From positions 6,530,336 to 6,594,335 of the forward strand of contig JASSKH010000019.1 of NCBI GenBank assembly GCA_031763025.1: a stretch of 64,000 nt of DNA, read 5' to 3'. The notes under the pieces are model-generated. The model was not told where the DNA came from, made no database searches, and saw only the letters and a list, made by a program, of their open reading frames with translations. This DNA is from Macrocystis pyrifera. Taxonomy: Eukaryota > Sar > Phaeophyceae > Laminariales > Laminariaceae. Positions 12,238 through 24,986 of this stretch are shown here, in pieces (position 1 is the stretch's first letter; each line of letters opens with the position of its first letter). Position numbers and translations under genes: made by a program.

Positions 12238-12343
12238 TTACGGGAGTCCATAGTTAATAGGACCTATGGTATACATAAAAAACCTATATATCAACCTATT
12301 TGTACTAACAAAATTTGGTCCCATTAACTATGGACCCCCGTAA
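12238..12343. mobile_element. TA-flanked MITE, copy 2
   Basis: This 106-bp element has near-perfect terminal inverted repeats of more than 20 bp (TTACGGGAGTCCATAGTTAA at the left, its complement with one change at the right) and TA on both sides. Its interior matches 57448-57552 in the opposite orientation. It has no coding capacity and was probably mobilised by a Tc1/mariner-type transposase encoded elsewhere. Confidence 0.85.
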
Positions 12344-14894
12344 TATTAATAAAAGGATTATTGCTCTCCGCCCCCTGCATATTGAAGCGGCCACCTATTG
12401 ATAGTCGAAAGGTAGCGATCGGGGAGGGGTGTGCCCGGCCGAGTCATCGACCAATCCAGGGAGAAACCGGTCGGGCGAGGGGTTTGAACACCTCGAAGCA
12501 TTCAATAGCTACCGTATATCATTATTAAAAGCAGGGTTGTGAGTTGGCTTACTATCATTACACGACTGCACGGCTAATTAACATCAGTTGGGTGGAGACT
12601 TACGCCAACCAACTCACTTACACCAGTAATGTTTCTTCTATTTTAGTCTTCGCATAAGCAACATTCTGAGCCACAAACGCTTTCGATTCATTCCGAGCCA
12701 CAAACGCTTTCGATTTGTCGTCGGGTCCCAAACTAATGGGAAGCACAGATAGGCAACAAGGCAGTTCAGAAGACAAGAAGTGGTGTAGAGAAAAAAATAC
12801 AAACAACGGTACCGGGCCATCAACAACAAACCACAGCAGTGCTCAAGGGCTGGCCCAGCCTAGATTTCGTATTAAAGGAAGGATGTTTTCCGCACAAACC
12901 GTGGAATGACGTATGCTGAACAATTTATTCCACGGGAATCTCAGGCTGTGTTTCTTGGGGTGATGATTTGGAGGCGGCCGGTAGTGTAGCAGTCCGGAAG
13001 TAACCTCGGAAATGACGTCAATGGCCTGAAGAGGCAACACCGGCAGGTACCATTGAGGTATCATTGAGAGGATCTGTCACGATGCTGCCTGCACACGTTA
13101 GGGTGATCTATGAGTATGATATTTTGGGATGGTATGTTAGGACGTAATGCTGTAACATGGTAGGGCTCCGGCCAGTCGTTGTGAGGGGAAACACGATAAT
13201 TCGAGGTACAGTAGAGCAGACAAGGCTGAGACGTTTCAGACGTAGGCCAGTGGCCTTCTCTTCCGGGCCACAAGGAAAAAAAAACAACTGCGATGCAGTT
13301 CGAAAGCGAAAACCCACCTAGGGTTAGGGTTAGGGTTAGGAAAATTATTTACCTCGTACCCGGTACCGCATAACCATGAACACCGCTATTGAATAGCACC
13401 TGGTATATACCTGGTACATGTTTTCAATAATACCTGGTACCAGCTTTTACTGAAAACCGAGGATCAATTTTCGTGTCCTCGTTTCTAGCGAGCTTAGGGT
13501 TGGGTTGTCGGCCAAACGGTCACGTAAAAAGCAGTGGATAAAACTGGAAAAGGGATAGCACAGGAAGTATTGGTAGACAATATGCCCCTTACCCCTCCGG
13601 GAGGTATATAATTAGCCGCTGGCAGGGCCCGCCAAGCACCCTGGTTAGTCTGGTCCCACGCGACATTATCCACCAAAGTCGGGCTTTCAACCAGAACAGC
13701 CACATAAAAAAAGGGAAAAACACTACTATTCATACTTGTACTCGTATTTAGTGTAAGTCTGCACTATAAATAACAGCAGTACCAGGTACCTGGTATGGTA
13801 CGTAGTACACTGGGGTCTCGCCTGCGGCAGGCTCGTGTCTATAAAGACCTCTACTCGTTGTGCGTAGTTTATAGCTATCGCCATCAATAGGAATTCGCGC
13901 CAGCAGAAGGATATATGTGACTCTTACTGCCAACCTCTGTGCGTTGGAGGACCGTGGCGGCGGACATCCGATGAAGCTCGAAAGCGGTTTAGGTATATAC
14001 GAGTAGCATTTTTTTATATTATGGTATCTACGAGGCGCGGAGGAACTACAAATGTCGATACCAGAAACATCATGGGTGAGAATGAGAGTGCTGCTGCCGT
14101 TGTAACCAGTCAGTATGGGACTGCACAGCAGCAGCGCTGGTCCCAGCTGTGTGCGCGGTGTCTATTCAGCAGTATAATATAGTATACTTGTAGTATAGTA
14201 TAGTATAGTATACAAATACCACACCAGGGCGAAAAAGCGCAGGCATGGTGTTTTCGTTGCGGACGATCTGCGACTGGCGGCAGAAAATATGCATCATAAG
14301 TTGCGGTCCGCAATACAATCCTCCCGTCCCACCCGTCCCACCCGTCCTCCCCGCGTTGAGCGAAAAGGAGGTGCAACAATGCCGATATACTTCAGTATTC
14401 ATACAAGTAGGTATAAAAATACATATTTACAAAACAGCAGTACAGCAGTGCAGCAGTAGAGCAGCAGTAGAGCAGCAGTAGAGCAGTAATACCAAGTACC
14501 AGGTAAGAAATACACACCCTGGAAAAAATTCCCTCTTGTCGCAAGCAAGTTACATCCAACTTCGAAAAAAATATTTCAAATATTTTCCAAATATAGACAC
14601 ACACACTCCTTGAATGCAGCTTCAGATTTTGTCTTCGTCATACACCCAACGTATATCCTGCATAAGCCATACAAGGCGCTTCGCGCAGCGGTCGGTTCCG
14701 CCCGCTGCGCTCGCTCACGAATCACAAGGAAGAATTGAACGGAACAGATGGTGCAAAAATGTAGGTGCAACAGGCGACTTGCAATTGCCAATAGCTCCAC
14801 GCTCCATCCAAAAAACCAACCCGGACGCCGCATGCATGTATGCACTAAACTGCTGTAGTACATGTTTCTGTTGGTATGTACGAAAGTGAAAGGT
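12344..14894. other. Non-coding mosaic, no supported gene
   Basis: It holds a 27-bp tandem repeat (GAGCCACAAACGCTTTCGATT twice, 12669-12717), a TTAGGG tract (13317-13340), several TACCAGGTA/TACCTGGTA words (13400-13440, 13780-13800), a (TAGTA)n tract (about 14170-14213), CCCGTCCCA repeats (about 14325-14350) and GCAGTA repeats (14440-14490). No open frame carries a recognisable domain. Confidence 0.5.
13317..13340 (+). repeat. Interstitial telomere-like repeat
   Basis: About four consecutive TTAGGG units, the cleanest run in the window, in otherwise non-repetitive sequence. Confidence 0.85.
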
Positions 14895-17117
14895 CAGCAC
14901 GGCAACCCACCCCGAAGAAAGTAAACATCAAATCGAAAAATTGATGAAAAAAAATAATCCTCGTCCCCTCTGAGGTAATTCTTTCCCGCTTGAATGGAAC
15001 ACCTTGCGCCGGTCAAAAACAAAGAAATCGAATCTCCCAGCCTAGTTCGTACGCCGACCACCCCTCTCGCGACCACCTAGCCACCCATTCGGTCCGGGTG
15101 AAGCTTTCCTCCCTCTCTGCCCCAGTGAGCCCCGTCGCCCGCCTCGCGTGAAGCCCGGTGCTCACCGTGGCCGTCGTCTCGACAATATTGGTGCCTAGAC
15201 CGAGGAGCTCTCTCTGAAATTCAGCTTGGTCGCAAACATAAGCACCGCTTGAATGTTCTTCGGCAGACCAAAACGACCCTCATAAACTCGTACCAGGTAC
15301 ATATTATACCCAACCCCACACGAGGAGGCCAGACAGAGCCCATTGATGCTTCCCCCGTGTCTCGGTGGACACCCGACGCCTGGTCACCAAAATTGCGACC
15401 GCCCTCCTTCCAAGCCCCTCTCTACCCGCCAGCGCCCGCCGACACCCGAGACGACGCCGGCCTCGCCTGCGGTGCCATCCACTGGGCACACGCACGCACA
15501 CAAAACCAAAGAAGAACAAAGCAAAACGGGCTCTCGCCAGCAAGTAATAGTAGCAGGCGTTGCCCAAGCGGGGGCTCTTGAGATGCCAGAGAGGTAGAAA
15601 TGTATTTATAAGCATGTCTATAAAATCCGTACTGCAGTACGTGCGATCGAACTATTAGTATCGCTATTAATAGTATGACTAGTAGTATGACCGAAACAGG
15701 GTGCAAAGCTGATGGGTTTCGACGAAATCCTCGATCTCACTCGACAGCTTTTGTTTTTCTTTTAAATTCTGTATGCAGAGAAGATTGGGCTTTGAAACAA
15801 GGACGAGCTCGTACGTACAGGCTACTCGATCAGGCAAAATACTACTGCTGTAGTACAACAAGAGAACTGACGGTTGCAGCGAAACGCCGCTCGTACGTGC
15901 AGAAAGGCATATATTGGACGGTTACAGACTGACACAGGCAGTGAGCAGTAGAAGTATAACCAGCTATTAATAGGTAAATTCAGTATCAACATCAGCATCG
16001 GTAGCAGCTCGTACGAATTTTCGTAGAGCTAATAAATTTATAGTACAGAGTACATCGGTATAGACCATGATATCAGTTACCTTGGTACGCAGTACCATGG
16101 GGTAAGCACTGCTATTAATAGACTAAATATATCTATTTGATTACAGTATCAGGTGTACTGCTGTAATAGAAGGTACGAAGCACTTGTTGGTATCAAGCAC
16201 ACATACACGAGGCTGTTACAACACGGCGGTTTTCAGACTACATGATCAAATTCATTTCGTCGAAGAAGTTGCAATACAAAATACCTGTGGTAAGCCACAT
16301 CATAGATATACTTACTTAGATCTCGATCTCTGAGCGTGCTCGGTTGGTACATCCCTGGCCTCTCAGAGCTCCCACTGGGGAATCGCCTCCGTTTATTACT
16401 TGCCGGACCGTTCCAGCGAGTCTTTGTTTTCTCCATTTCTCGTCGTACTTTCAGTCCTTCTTTCCTTTTTTCTTCTTTCGTTTCGTGTCCGTGCGTGTAC
16501 TCCGAGCACGGTTGCGCGGGCGAACCCGGCACCGTCGCGGGTGTCAGCGGATGCTGGCGAGTAGAGGTGGAGTTGCAAGGAGCGCGGTCGCCGCTTTCGT
16601 GCCTAGGCGTGGCGTGTGCCTCGAGACACGAGGGATGCATCAATGGGCTCTGTCTGGCCTCCATTTGTGATTTGGAATAGAGTACGTACGGGTATTTAAG
16701 GGTCGTTCGGGATTGTAAGATAATATTCAAGCGGTGCTTATTTTTGCGACCGGGCTGAGAGTCACAAGAGGGAGGTACCCCGAATGAGCACCAGCATTGT
16801 CGAGCTTGCGTCGAGGTCCACGGTGAGCACCGGGCTTCACGCGAGGCGGGCGACGGGGCTCACTGTGGAAGAGAGGGAGGGAAGCTTTACCCGGACTGAA
16901 TCGGTGGCGAGATGGTCGCGAGAGGGGCGGGCGGCGTACGAGGCTGAGAGAGAAGCTCTGCTGTAAGATTTTTCCTTTTTTTCATTCTTTTCTTTTTTTG
17001 ACTGGTGTAAGGTGTTCCACTCAGGCAGTAAATTATTACACGAAAGGGGACGGGGATTTTATTTCTTTTAGAATTTTTCGGTTTCATTTTCATTGTTTTT
17101 GCTGTGTTGCTGTGCCG
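14895..17117. mobile_element. Foldback-type element with ~0.7 kb inverted arms
   Basis: The left arm (about 14895-15603) and right arm (about 16345-17117) are inverted copies. Shared landmarks, read inward from each end, are CCTCGTCCCC/CCCCGTCCCC, TGGAACACCTT, GAAGCTTTCCTCCCTC, GTGAAGCCCGGTGCTCACC, CAAGCGG/CCGCTTGAAT and GCCAGACAGAGCCCATTGATGC. The spacer of about 740 bp contains CTATTAATAG words and no transposase. The arms are clearly diverged, so the element is not recent. No clear target duplication was found. The arms carry similar open frames on opposite strands, which follows from their being copies of each other and is not evidence of a gene. Confidence 0.7.
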
Positions 17118-18954
17118 TTCTGTGCTTTATATTTCGTACATACGCATACGACGAGTACACGGACACAGAGCATATCGGAAGAAGAAAATAAGTACCCTAC
17201 CTGGGGTATGTACGTATGTACGACGTGTGAGCGAGCGTAGCGGAAAACCGCCCGCGACGCGAAGCATATGTGGCGTCCGAGCTGTTTTCTCCTGAAGCAT
17301 GGCGGCGGGACTCTTGGCATTATCAAGTCGCCAGTTTGCAGCCAACTACAGGCGCCATAAAAAAAACAATATTCAATCATGGACCTCTGTCCGCTTCGCA
17401 TAATTTGATGTTTCCTTCTTGAGCGAGCGTAGCGGGCGGCGTAGGCCGCCCGCGGAGCGAAGCGCCTTGTATTATGTACCATATCCTACTGTAATTACTT
17501 CATGAGGCCGTGGCAAGGGCTTTCACTGGAGACAATGGGACGGGCATTCCCATTGTGAAAGGGATGGGATGGGAATGGGACGGGAAACCCATCGTGGATT
17601 TGAAGCTTCCAATTCCCATCCTGCCCATCCCACGACAAATTCAATAACCACTTGCTCCCCAAATGCCGATCTAGCATCCTCCCGTCCCACATGCTCCCCA
17701 TTCCCGTTGTGGGCACGGCTTCTCCCCTTCCCATTCCCACCTTCTTCCACTAACCTCCCAGTGGCACGCCCACACACACATGTTCCATACCATGTAGCTC
17801 AATTGATACAACTGGCTTTCTGAATCTTGGATTGGATGACGGGAAGATATTTAGATTTCTGCCAAATAGTTGAGTCGTATAAGAGGCATCAACCACAGCT
17901 ATTAATAGCTGTAGTGCATCCGATCTCTTTCAAGACATTCCAAGCGACGTATTGTATGTACGCCTCGGCTTCTGATTCGGGGGCATGTACCTCCCGTGTT
18001 CCGTTGAGCATGTCCCACACATACCCATTGTCGTTTCCAGTTGTGCTCCCATAGTGTTTCCCACATTTCTCCTTGATTTCCCGCCTCCTCTACAGGGTCA
18101 AGCTAGTCCCATCCCATCCCTTTGGCGTCCCGTTCGACTCCCATCCCGTCCCATCAATGGAGCATACTCCAGCTTCCCGTCCCATGCCCATCCCAAGTAA
18201 GCAGCAAGTGGACATTTCCCATTCCATCACAACGGGGGGCCAATATTGACGATGGGATTTCCATTCTCATGACAATGGGGGGCAAACATTTTCCCGCCTG
18301 CGGCGAGCGAAACCCGAGGGACCTTCGGCTCCGTGAACACCCTTGAATATGGGCGCTGGGAAGTAGGAACTGGGAGCCGGGAACACTCAAGTCATGCACC
18401 CAAAAACACGAAAAACGGCCGAAATAAACATTGCCCCCGGAAAATGCACCTATGATACCAGATACCTGGTACTGGTATAAAAGCTGAAACTGAGTAATGT
18501 CATCACCTGCAGCCTCTCATCTTCCAGCAATGATCCGTGATCCGAACTGCTGTTGTATTTGTTGCTCGGCACTGGCTGGCGCGGCCAGTACAACGTATAC
18601 TGTAGAAGTCAACAGCCAGTATACTGGATTTCCTCAGTATACTATTGAACGCCAACCTGGAGGCGACGCCTCTCCCTGGGTGCGCTCTAAATTCAGGAGC
18701 GACAGGCAATTTTTTTCCAGCAAGCAGGTCGTTGGTTGATTGGTTCAGGTGGGCCTTTCGGCCGCCCGTTTATTTTCCAAAAACAGCACCGAAACACACG
18801 GCGGAGCCAGGCGACTGCCCTTGCATAGGCTTTGGCTTAGGGTTAGGGTTAGGTTCGGTGTAGCGTTCGCCTGGGCCGACGCGCAAGACGAAACTCGACA
18901 AAGAACGACATTCAATAAGTTTGTCGCCCGTTGCTCCTGCATCTAGGGCGAGCT
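17118..18954. other. Non-coding stretch with TGGGA/TCCCA-rich tracts
   Basis: Two tracts (about 17527-17760 and 18040-18280) are built from irregular TGGGA, GGGACGGGA and CCCATCCC words on alternating strands. A CTATTAATAG word lies at 17898 and a TTAGGG tract at 18836-18855. Open frames here reflect the repeats. No gene is supported. Confidence 0.5.
18836..18855 (+). repeat. Interstitial telomere-like repeat
   Basis: Three TTAGGG units, the last one short by a base. Confidence 0.75.
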
Positions 18955-19140
18955 CCCCCCCGGCTACTGAGGGGGTCTCGGCGGAAGCTTTTTTTTGGCG
19001 CATTTTGGCTTTACTTCACATAAGGGAAAATATGTGTCTGGGTTTGGTAGCGAGGGACAAGAACTCGTCCATTGTGCGCAAACCTCCCGTCTCTTCCTCC
19101 CCCCCCTCTCTTATTTACTCATTTCTTCACCTCTTAGGCC
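18955..19140 (+). repeat. Dispersed repeat, direct copy of the 5230-5410 family
   Basis: GCATTTTGGCTTTACTTC, the 'ggtagcgagggacaagaactcgtcca' region and a long pyrimidine-rich tail ending CTCATTTCTTCAC match the minus strand of 5230-5410. Confidence 0.6.
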
Positions 19141-21864
19141 TTTCTTTCATGTAATGGAATGACTTTTGAGCGATGTCCGTAATTTTCCACCCTATGCATG
19201 CTTCAGTTATACTGTCCAATCTACTGGTGGTACTCTTAAGTCGACATTTGCATACTCCGGCCAATACAACAGCAATGGACCCAGTTGTTGTTGGTGGTGT
19301 TGTTCGCACATTAACTCCTAAATCAAGGAGTCCATGGTCACACACCAATTCAGTCCAGCATATTGACTCAAGCTGGCGAAGCCAGTGTAACCTCTATTGG
19401 TTGAGGCTATCAGTGCGCAGACCGACCTATATCTGCCATAGTATTCGTACACTATTACTAAGGCCACGGGTCCGACGATTTTTTCCCCATATCTTTTTTA
19501 GGAATATAGGCTTAAGATTGTACGATTGTATTGCCCCTATCTCCGGCATTGTTTGCATAGGTTTTAGAATGGACTTTTTCTTAGTTTTGGCAAGAATAGG
19601 GTGGTTTTACTCGCACGGGAGACTACTTATCGCCAAGGAGTAACCAATCATTACATAATCACCATGGGCACGGAATATGGTACCTACTGCTGTAGTGCGA
19701 CATACGGGAGTTTCCTCCCACCTCCGGCTTGTGAAACTTCTGGCACAACACCAGTAGTAGTAGTAGCTGGCTGTGTGCCTCGAGGTCAGTGATTTGACAA
19801 AATCGAAAATATGATAAATCGAGGAACACAAAACACAAGCCTGTTTGAAAACGACCTGAGTCCATGGATGGCTTGCCCACAAGCCACAAGAGGGACCAAA
19901 AGTCGCGAGACCAAGCATCGTCCCCCATGTGATGTGAGAGGAGGGTTACGCTCAAATCGTCCGTCATCGCCAAGCAGAAAACGTATTATTAATATTAATA
20001 GTATTAATACGATCGCTGCTTTGTTGTGTGGTGGGTTGTGATCTACTCTTGCCAGAAGGCGCTGAACAGTAAAAGTTTTGAATTTGTTGTAGCACACAGG
20101 ACCTAAAGCTTCCACAGAAAGGCAGGTGGGGGGAAACGTTGGCTGGTGTTACGATGCAACATATATATATGAGTGCCAGATTCTGGCCACGCCTGGAACA
20201 TGAACAGTTGGCTTCGATGCCACGTGACCGCGCTTCTGACATCGCCCATATAAAATGTACTACACGTGCAAACCTGCAAGCTTGCTCTGTTTTCCCGGTT
20301 CCGCCGCACGTGCCCGAGACTGTCACTAAAACATCTCCTTTGAACCCGTGGCACTTTTTTTAACTTAAAATAGGAGGAACTTCTGAAAAATAAACATGCC
20401 TCCGGACTACCAGGTACCTGGTGTTACAAAACTACGATACGGTACACAAGAACACTATTAATATATTATACCCGTACATACCGCAGTATTTATTACCCCC
20501 AGGCACATGCGACACCTTAAAAGAAGAAAAAAGAGATGTGTGATTATTAGGGGTGGGTCCTAGTCCAGTATGTACTGGCAGTGCTACGGCACTGGATGAG
20601 GAAGGTGCCAAGGCTGCCAGTACTATTGACGATTTACAAAATAACGCCATAGAACGTACTCTAGCGGGAACAAATAGAAATGCACGGCGAAGACTGTAGA
20701 GGGCACGCAGAACAGTGAGACAGGGGAGAGAGGGAAAGAGGGAGGGGGGCGGCGAACGCGATGGACGAAGCTGCCTCGACCAATGATGGCTTGGGCTCTG
20801 CGGATCCTGACGACGCCCATGGAGCCTAGTCCTTAGCGGAGTCGACGGCTGCTACAGCTAAAGCTGTTGATGTGGAGGTGGTGTCGGCTTTCAATCAACA
20901 ATAGACTAGGGAGCGGCTGAATCAGGCACAGAGGGAAACGACGCACACAATTCCATCGTCTTCTAGAGCCCAGGAAACCAGGAAACCTCGAACAACATCA
21001 TCCCTTTGTTCCCCTTTGGGATTTTCGGCGGAGGATCTATGTTCAATACCTGGTACCTTGTACATACTATGAACAATACATGTATCAAAATCTGGAGCCG
21101 CGATTCGGTCTCGCGCACTTCAAAACTTGTTTGCGATCATTGATGCCCGGTAGTAAGTTCGACCGAAGTATCAGTAGTATGACTATTAATATTAGGACAT
21201 ACCACAGCAGCTTGCAAAGATAAGTTTCGTCGAAATCCTCCTCGATCTCACAGCTGTCGTTTTTGTTTAATTTTTTTTTCAAATATTATATGAACATGTT
21301 ACTCACAGCAGTAAACGGGTGCGAATCTAAAGCTATGGTTCAACTCACAAAAACTATTATGCTCTTTTCAAATATATGTATACTGCTGCGGTATACCTGG
21401 TACGACTTGTCACACTACGCTGTGTGTGGGGGAGGAGGGTGGGGGGAGTAGCTTGTGTGGGGCTTGGTGCGAGTGAATAACTCTTATTATTAATAACTGC
21501 TGCAAGGTGTATGTAATACTCTGCAGAGCTTCGTGCTGTCTTGTATGAAAATATATTGGAGTCTGTCGTTATCCTTGTTTTATGTATTGTAATGACTAGG
21601 ACATTGCTTGTATATACAGATATTTACACAGATATTATTACCCGGGTATAACAAACATGGTGATGGACATATTTATACGAAAAGTTGTACCATCTGTTCC
21701 CCTTGAGTATGTGCGTGGCTTTTGTTTTTCTGTCTCACAGCCAATCTATAGGAAGGATAAAAGGAATAACGGCGGACACTTCGCAGTACGTGTACCAGGT
21801 ATAGTCTAGAGTATGGACGCGTGTTAAACGTTCGTTCGCGTTTGTACCAGGTATTCGCGTGTTG
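19141..21864. other. Non-coding mosaic, no supported gene
   Basis: Dispersed words (TATTAATATTAATAG near 19986, TACCAGGTACCTGG at 20409, TACCTGGTAC near 21049 and 21397) dominate. A ~55-bp block near 21218-21275 (TTTCGTCGAAATCCTC and a following T-rich stretch) also occurs at about 15716-15770. The longest open frame (156 codons, 19173-19643) has no recognisable motif. Confidence 0.5.
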
Positions 21865-22585
21865 ACAACAATTTTCACCTGTGTTGCACTGCCTAGGAAA
21901 CACAAAAAAATCCCTACGGAAGACATTGAAGAGATGCCTGCTGCCGTTTTTTTTCCCGAGCAGTTTTCGTTCGTCTCCTCTACCTCCAAACGTTTCCATC
22001 GAGCCGAAATTTGGCAGGGCAGATACGAGCTCCTTGGTGCACTCCCGTGAGTGTGCCAAATCGCCAACACTTTGCGTGTCCTCCTTCCGGGCGGACCTCG
22101 TCGCTGAGGTTTGAAAATGTGGTTCCAGGCGCTTGAATTTCCAGTTTCTCATACTGTATCAGGTAGCCAAGTATTTTCTGTCTGCTGTAGAACGATCAGG
22201 AGGAGAATCCAAAAACTACGAGTACGTTTTTCTTTCTCGTTCCGCAGCAGAAAAAAAATACTTGGAGTAAATAAAGTACAAGTACAAGAAACCGAAAATT
22301 CAAGCGCCTGGAACCATACTTTCAAACTTCAGCGACAAGGTCCGCCCCGAAGGAGGACACGAAAAGTGTTGGCGCTTGGCACACTCGCGGGAGTGCACCA
22401 AGGAGCTCATATCTGCCCTGCCAAATTTTGGCTCGATGGAAACGTTCGGATCGGGAGCAGAAAACCGGAAAGTCCTCGAAAAAAACGGCGGCAGACTTGA
22501 TTCAGTGTCATGCTTGTCGGGGCTTTTGGCAATATCAGCTTTTTTTGGTGGGCAGTGCATCACAGGTGGTGTGGAAAAAAACGAC
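21865..22585. repeat. Long imperfect palindrome (arms ~340 bp)
   Basis: The left half mirrors the right half about a centre near 22215. Paired landmarks are CACCTGTG.TGCACTGCC (21877 / 22552 region), CTGCCG with a T run, AACGTTTCCATCGAGCC, GAGCTCCTTGGTGCACTCCC, CCTTC.GG.CGGACCT, GGTTCCAGGCGCTTGAATTT and CAAGTATTTT..T.CTGCTG. The spacer between arms is very short. It ends only a few bases before the second Mutator-like element. It could be a foldback element or an inverted duplication. Confidence 0.65.
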
Positions 22586-23573
22586 GTTTGGGCAATTTTG
22601 TACTAGTGGGGCCTGGGGGAGGCGAAAAAAAAAGAGGAGAGGGAAATATTTCCAAGGCTTGCGCAGGCATTCTCGATACGGGTCGCTCAAGTTTCCGAGA
22701 TTTGTGTTGTTGGTGCCGGTGCCATGTATGTGCTCCCTGTTGCGACGCCACCACGAGCGCTGTAGTTGGAACCTCGCCGTGAAAATAGCCACATTCGAAA
22801 GATCTTGTGTAGAGCTACATCATAGGCATTTAAATCACCTCAATTCGTCGGAGCATGTGGGATATTTATATATGGCCCCAGCCATCCATGACGCCGAATG
22901 ATACGCACGTGCCATTCTGATGCAATAATGTAACGACCGTTTGGTCTTCCTATTCATGCCCCAACGGTCCTCACAATTCCGCCACGCTCTTCCCAAAGCC
23001 CCTCCCCCGTCTCTTCTCGCTAATCGACGTTCGGATTTGGGGGAGTAGGCACTCTCTTTTCACGACAATAACCGCACACACGCTGCAATAATAGCAGCAA
23101 CGACATAGTTAGTCCCCGTGATCGTACAAGTTCCAACAGATGCATATGCTTGCTGTCGGGGGGTGTCGAGGTGGCTCTGCCCTCTGGTTTACGTTTCGGA
23201 GTTTTTGGTCCTCGCTCTTAACCGCTTGTCAAGTTTGCTATAGCACTCTTCTCCCTCTACTGCTGCTGCTGTGATCTGTGTCTCCAGTCTCGGGGTTGTC
23301 CGGTGGCATAACACGAACGATTGGGCGGCGTGCTTGCTGCGCGGCCGTCAGATGTGCTTCCTCCATCGATAGCTTTCTATCTGCCGTTAGGTGCTTCTGC
23401 TGCAGGCGCTGTGCCGTGCTGCGATCGGCGGCGGAATTGACAAACTAGGTTCATCAAGTCATCATCCAATCAGCGTACGAATTTTGTCACAATTTGGTCG
23501 GTTTTAGTGTATGTGTTGTGTCCTACGTGACGAATTTTCAGGCCCCAACATCGCGAAATTGCCTCTGCGTTTG
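22582..23573. mobile_element. Mutator-like non-autonomous element, copy 2
   Basis: The element spans 22591-23564 with the same ends (GGCAATTT...AAATTGCCT) and a largely matching interior to 10835-11851. The outside 9-mers CGACGTTTG (22582-22590) and CTGCGTTTG (23565-23573) agree at seven positions, consistent with an aged target duplication. It lacks the expanded TATG microsatellite of copy 1 and has several small deletions. No transposase frame was seen. Confidence 0.65.
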
Positions 23574-24556
23574 CGTTCTTTTCGAAATGATCCCGGGAGG
23601 AAAAACCCTTCATATAGTTAGGAAACCCTCGATATTCCACACCGTTTGAAAACCCCTTCTTAATTGCTTTGGTTGCGTCCCTTGCTGTGAAGCTACAGCA
23701 GCAGCGTCTGCAGTCTCCGTATCTCAGCAGCAGCAGGGGTACGTTTGCGGAATGGTACAGCTGTTCGTGGTTCGTTCTTACAATGTACTCTTGATTGGCG
23801 ACAAACGTGTTGCGCATTTCGCATTTTTTTCACACACTTTTTTCACAGCTGCTCTTGTTATCACAAATTATAAAGGTACGACGTAAGAGATGTAGACTAC
23901 AACGTATACGTGCTATGTATAAATAGTACAATTTAAAATAGTATCACAATAAAAAAATCGGACAACAGAGACCCCTGACGCAACACTCACTGCCTCCTGC
24001 CGTCGCTGGGACTGCTTGCAGTAAGTGTAAGACCTCGTAGCCCAAACGCGAACAAATAAAAAAAATAGAACGGGGATGATATAACGCCTTGTCAGGTTTT
24101 TGCCGTTGACGTTAGTAACGTTCGCGGGCCACGTTCGCCCAATTCTCCATTGAATGTTTGACGCGAACGCCCGGCGACGCGCTTATTTTAGCGGTAACAC
24201 GCATCCCTAACCCTAAGCCTGGTGTTAAACTGGACTATTAATAGTTGGGTACAAATAAAGGACAATTAACACAACAACAAAAAACAAGAGTTTTCGCCAG
24301 CACCAAAACATCGTTACGTATATTTGAAAGTCACAATACTGGAGGTGCTGGTCTAAAATTAACACATAATATTTCGGGGTTCGATACAGCGAATATTGGG
24401 ACTATATACCTGGTATTTCCTAAAACAGCAGCATTTCGGCGTGTCATTATGCGAGGTGCGAGTCCTGGGCTACTTGCTGTATACCAGGTACTCACACATT
24501 TCAAGGTTTGACACTGCGGGCACTGGGCAATACAGTGTTTCGAGATTAAGTAGTGC
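23574..24556. other. Non-coding stretch, nothing firm recognised
   Basis: A minus-strand open frame (23470-23817, 115 codons) straddles the boundary of the Mutator-like element, so at least its end is transposon sequence. A CCCTAACCCTAAG tract lies near 24207. Nothing else is supported. Confidence 0.4.
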
Positions 24557-24986
24557 TACTTAGTTAAGTGTTCACCGGGATGCATAGTTCTATTTTTCCT
24601 TCTCGTTTCTTCCCCCTTGCACGTCCCTTTTGGCTTATGCAGGGGGTAAGTATGTGTCTGAGCTTTGGCTTCCCATTTTATTTATTTATTTGGGATTCTT
24701 CTCCTTTTTTTTTCTTTTTCTTTTTCGGTTTGGTTTCTTCGTTGCTTCTCTTTCTTTATGGTGTATTTTGGTTGCTGGCGTATGTATGTATGTTGTGTCG
24801 GCCGCACCTAGTGCGAAGGCATGGTATTGCGTAGGCTATTAATGCATTTCGGTGTGTTATCTCTGTGTCGTAGTCTATGACCACAGAGCTCGTATCTTTC
24901 TAGGGTGAAGAATCAGCACGGACACTGGGCTTGCTGAATGTCGACGAGTAGAAGAACGGTTTAATGTGAAGAACACAAACACACAC
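24557..24986 (+). mobile_element. 430-bp LINE-tailed repeat (SINE-like), plus copy
   Basis: The sequence begins TACTTAGTTAAGTGTTCACC. It then has a T-rich stretch, the hairpin CTCTGTG...CACAGAG (24861-24888), a GCACGGACACTGG block and the 3' block CGGTTTAATGTGAAGAAC, followed by an (AC)n tail. An inverted copy with the same two ends lies at 26022-26460. The hairpin and 3' block also occur beside the LINE 3' end at 59.4-59.66 kb. That supports a non-autonomous element using the LINE tail; a foldback transposon is the alternative. Confidence 0.6.

Noticed and set aside
17783-17870. Possible tRNA (GTAGCTCAATTGATACAACTGGC resembles an A box)
   Set aside because: No B box or T-arm is found at the right distance and no acceptor pairing is visible.
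23470-23817. 115-codon minus-strand frame
   Set aside because: It crosses the boundary of the Mutator-like element, so it is not an intact gene.
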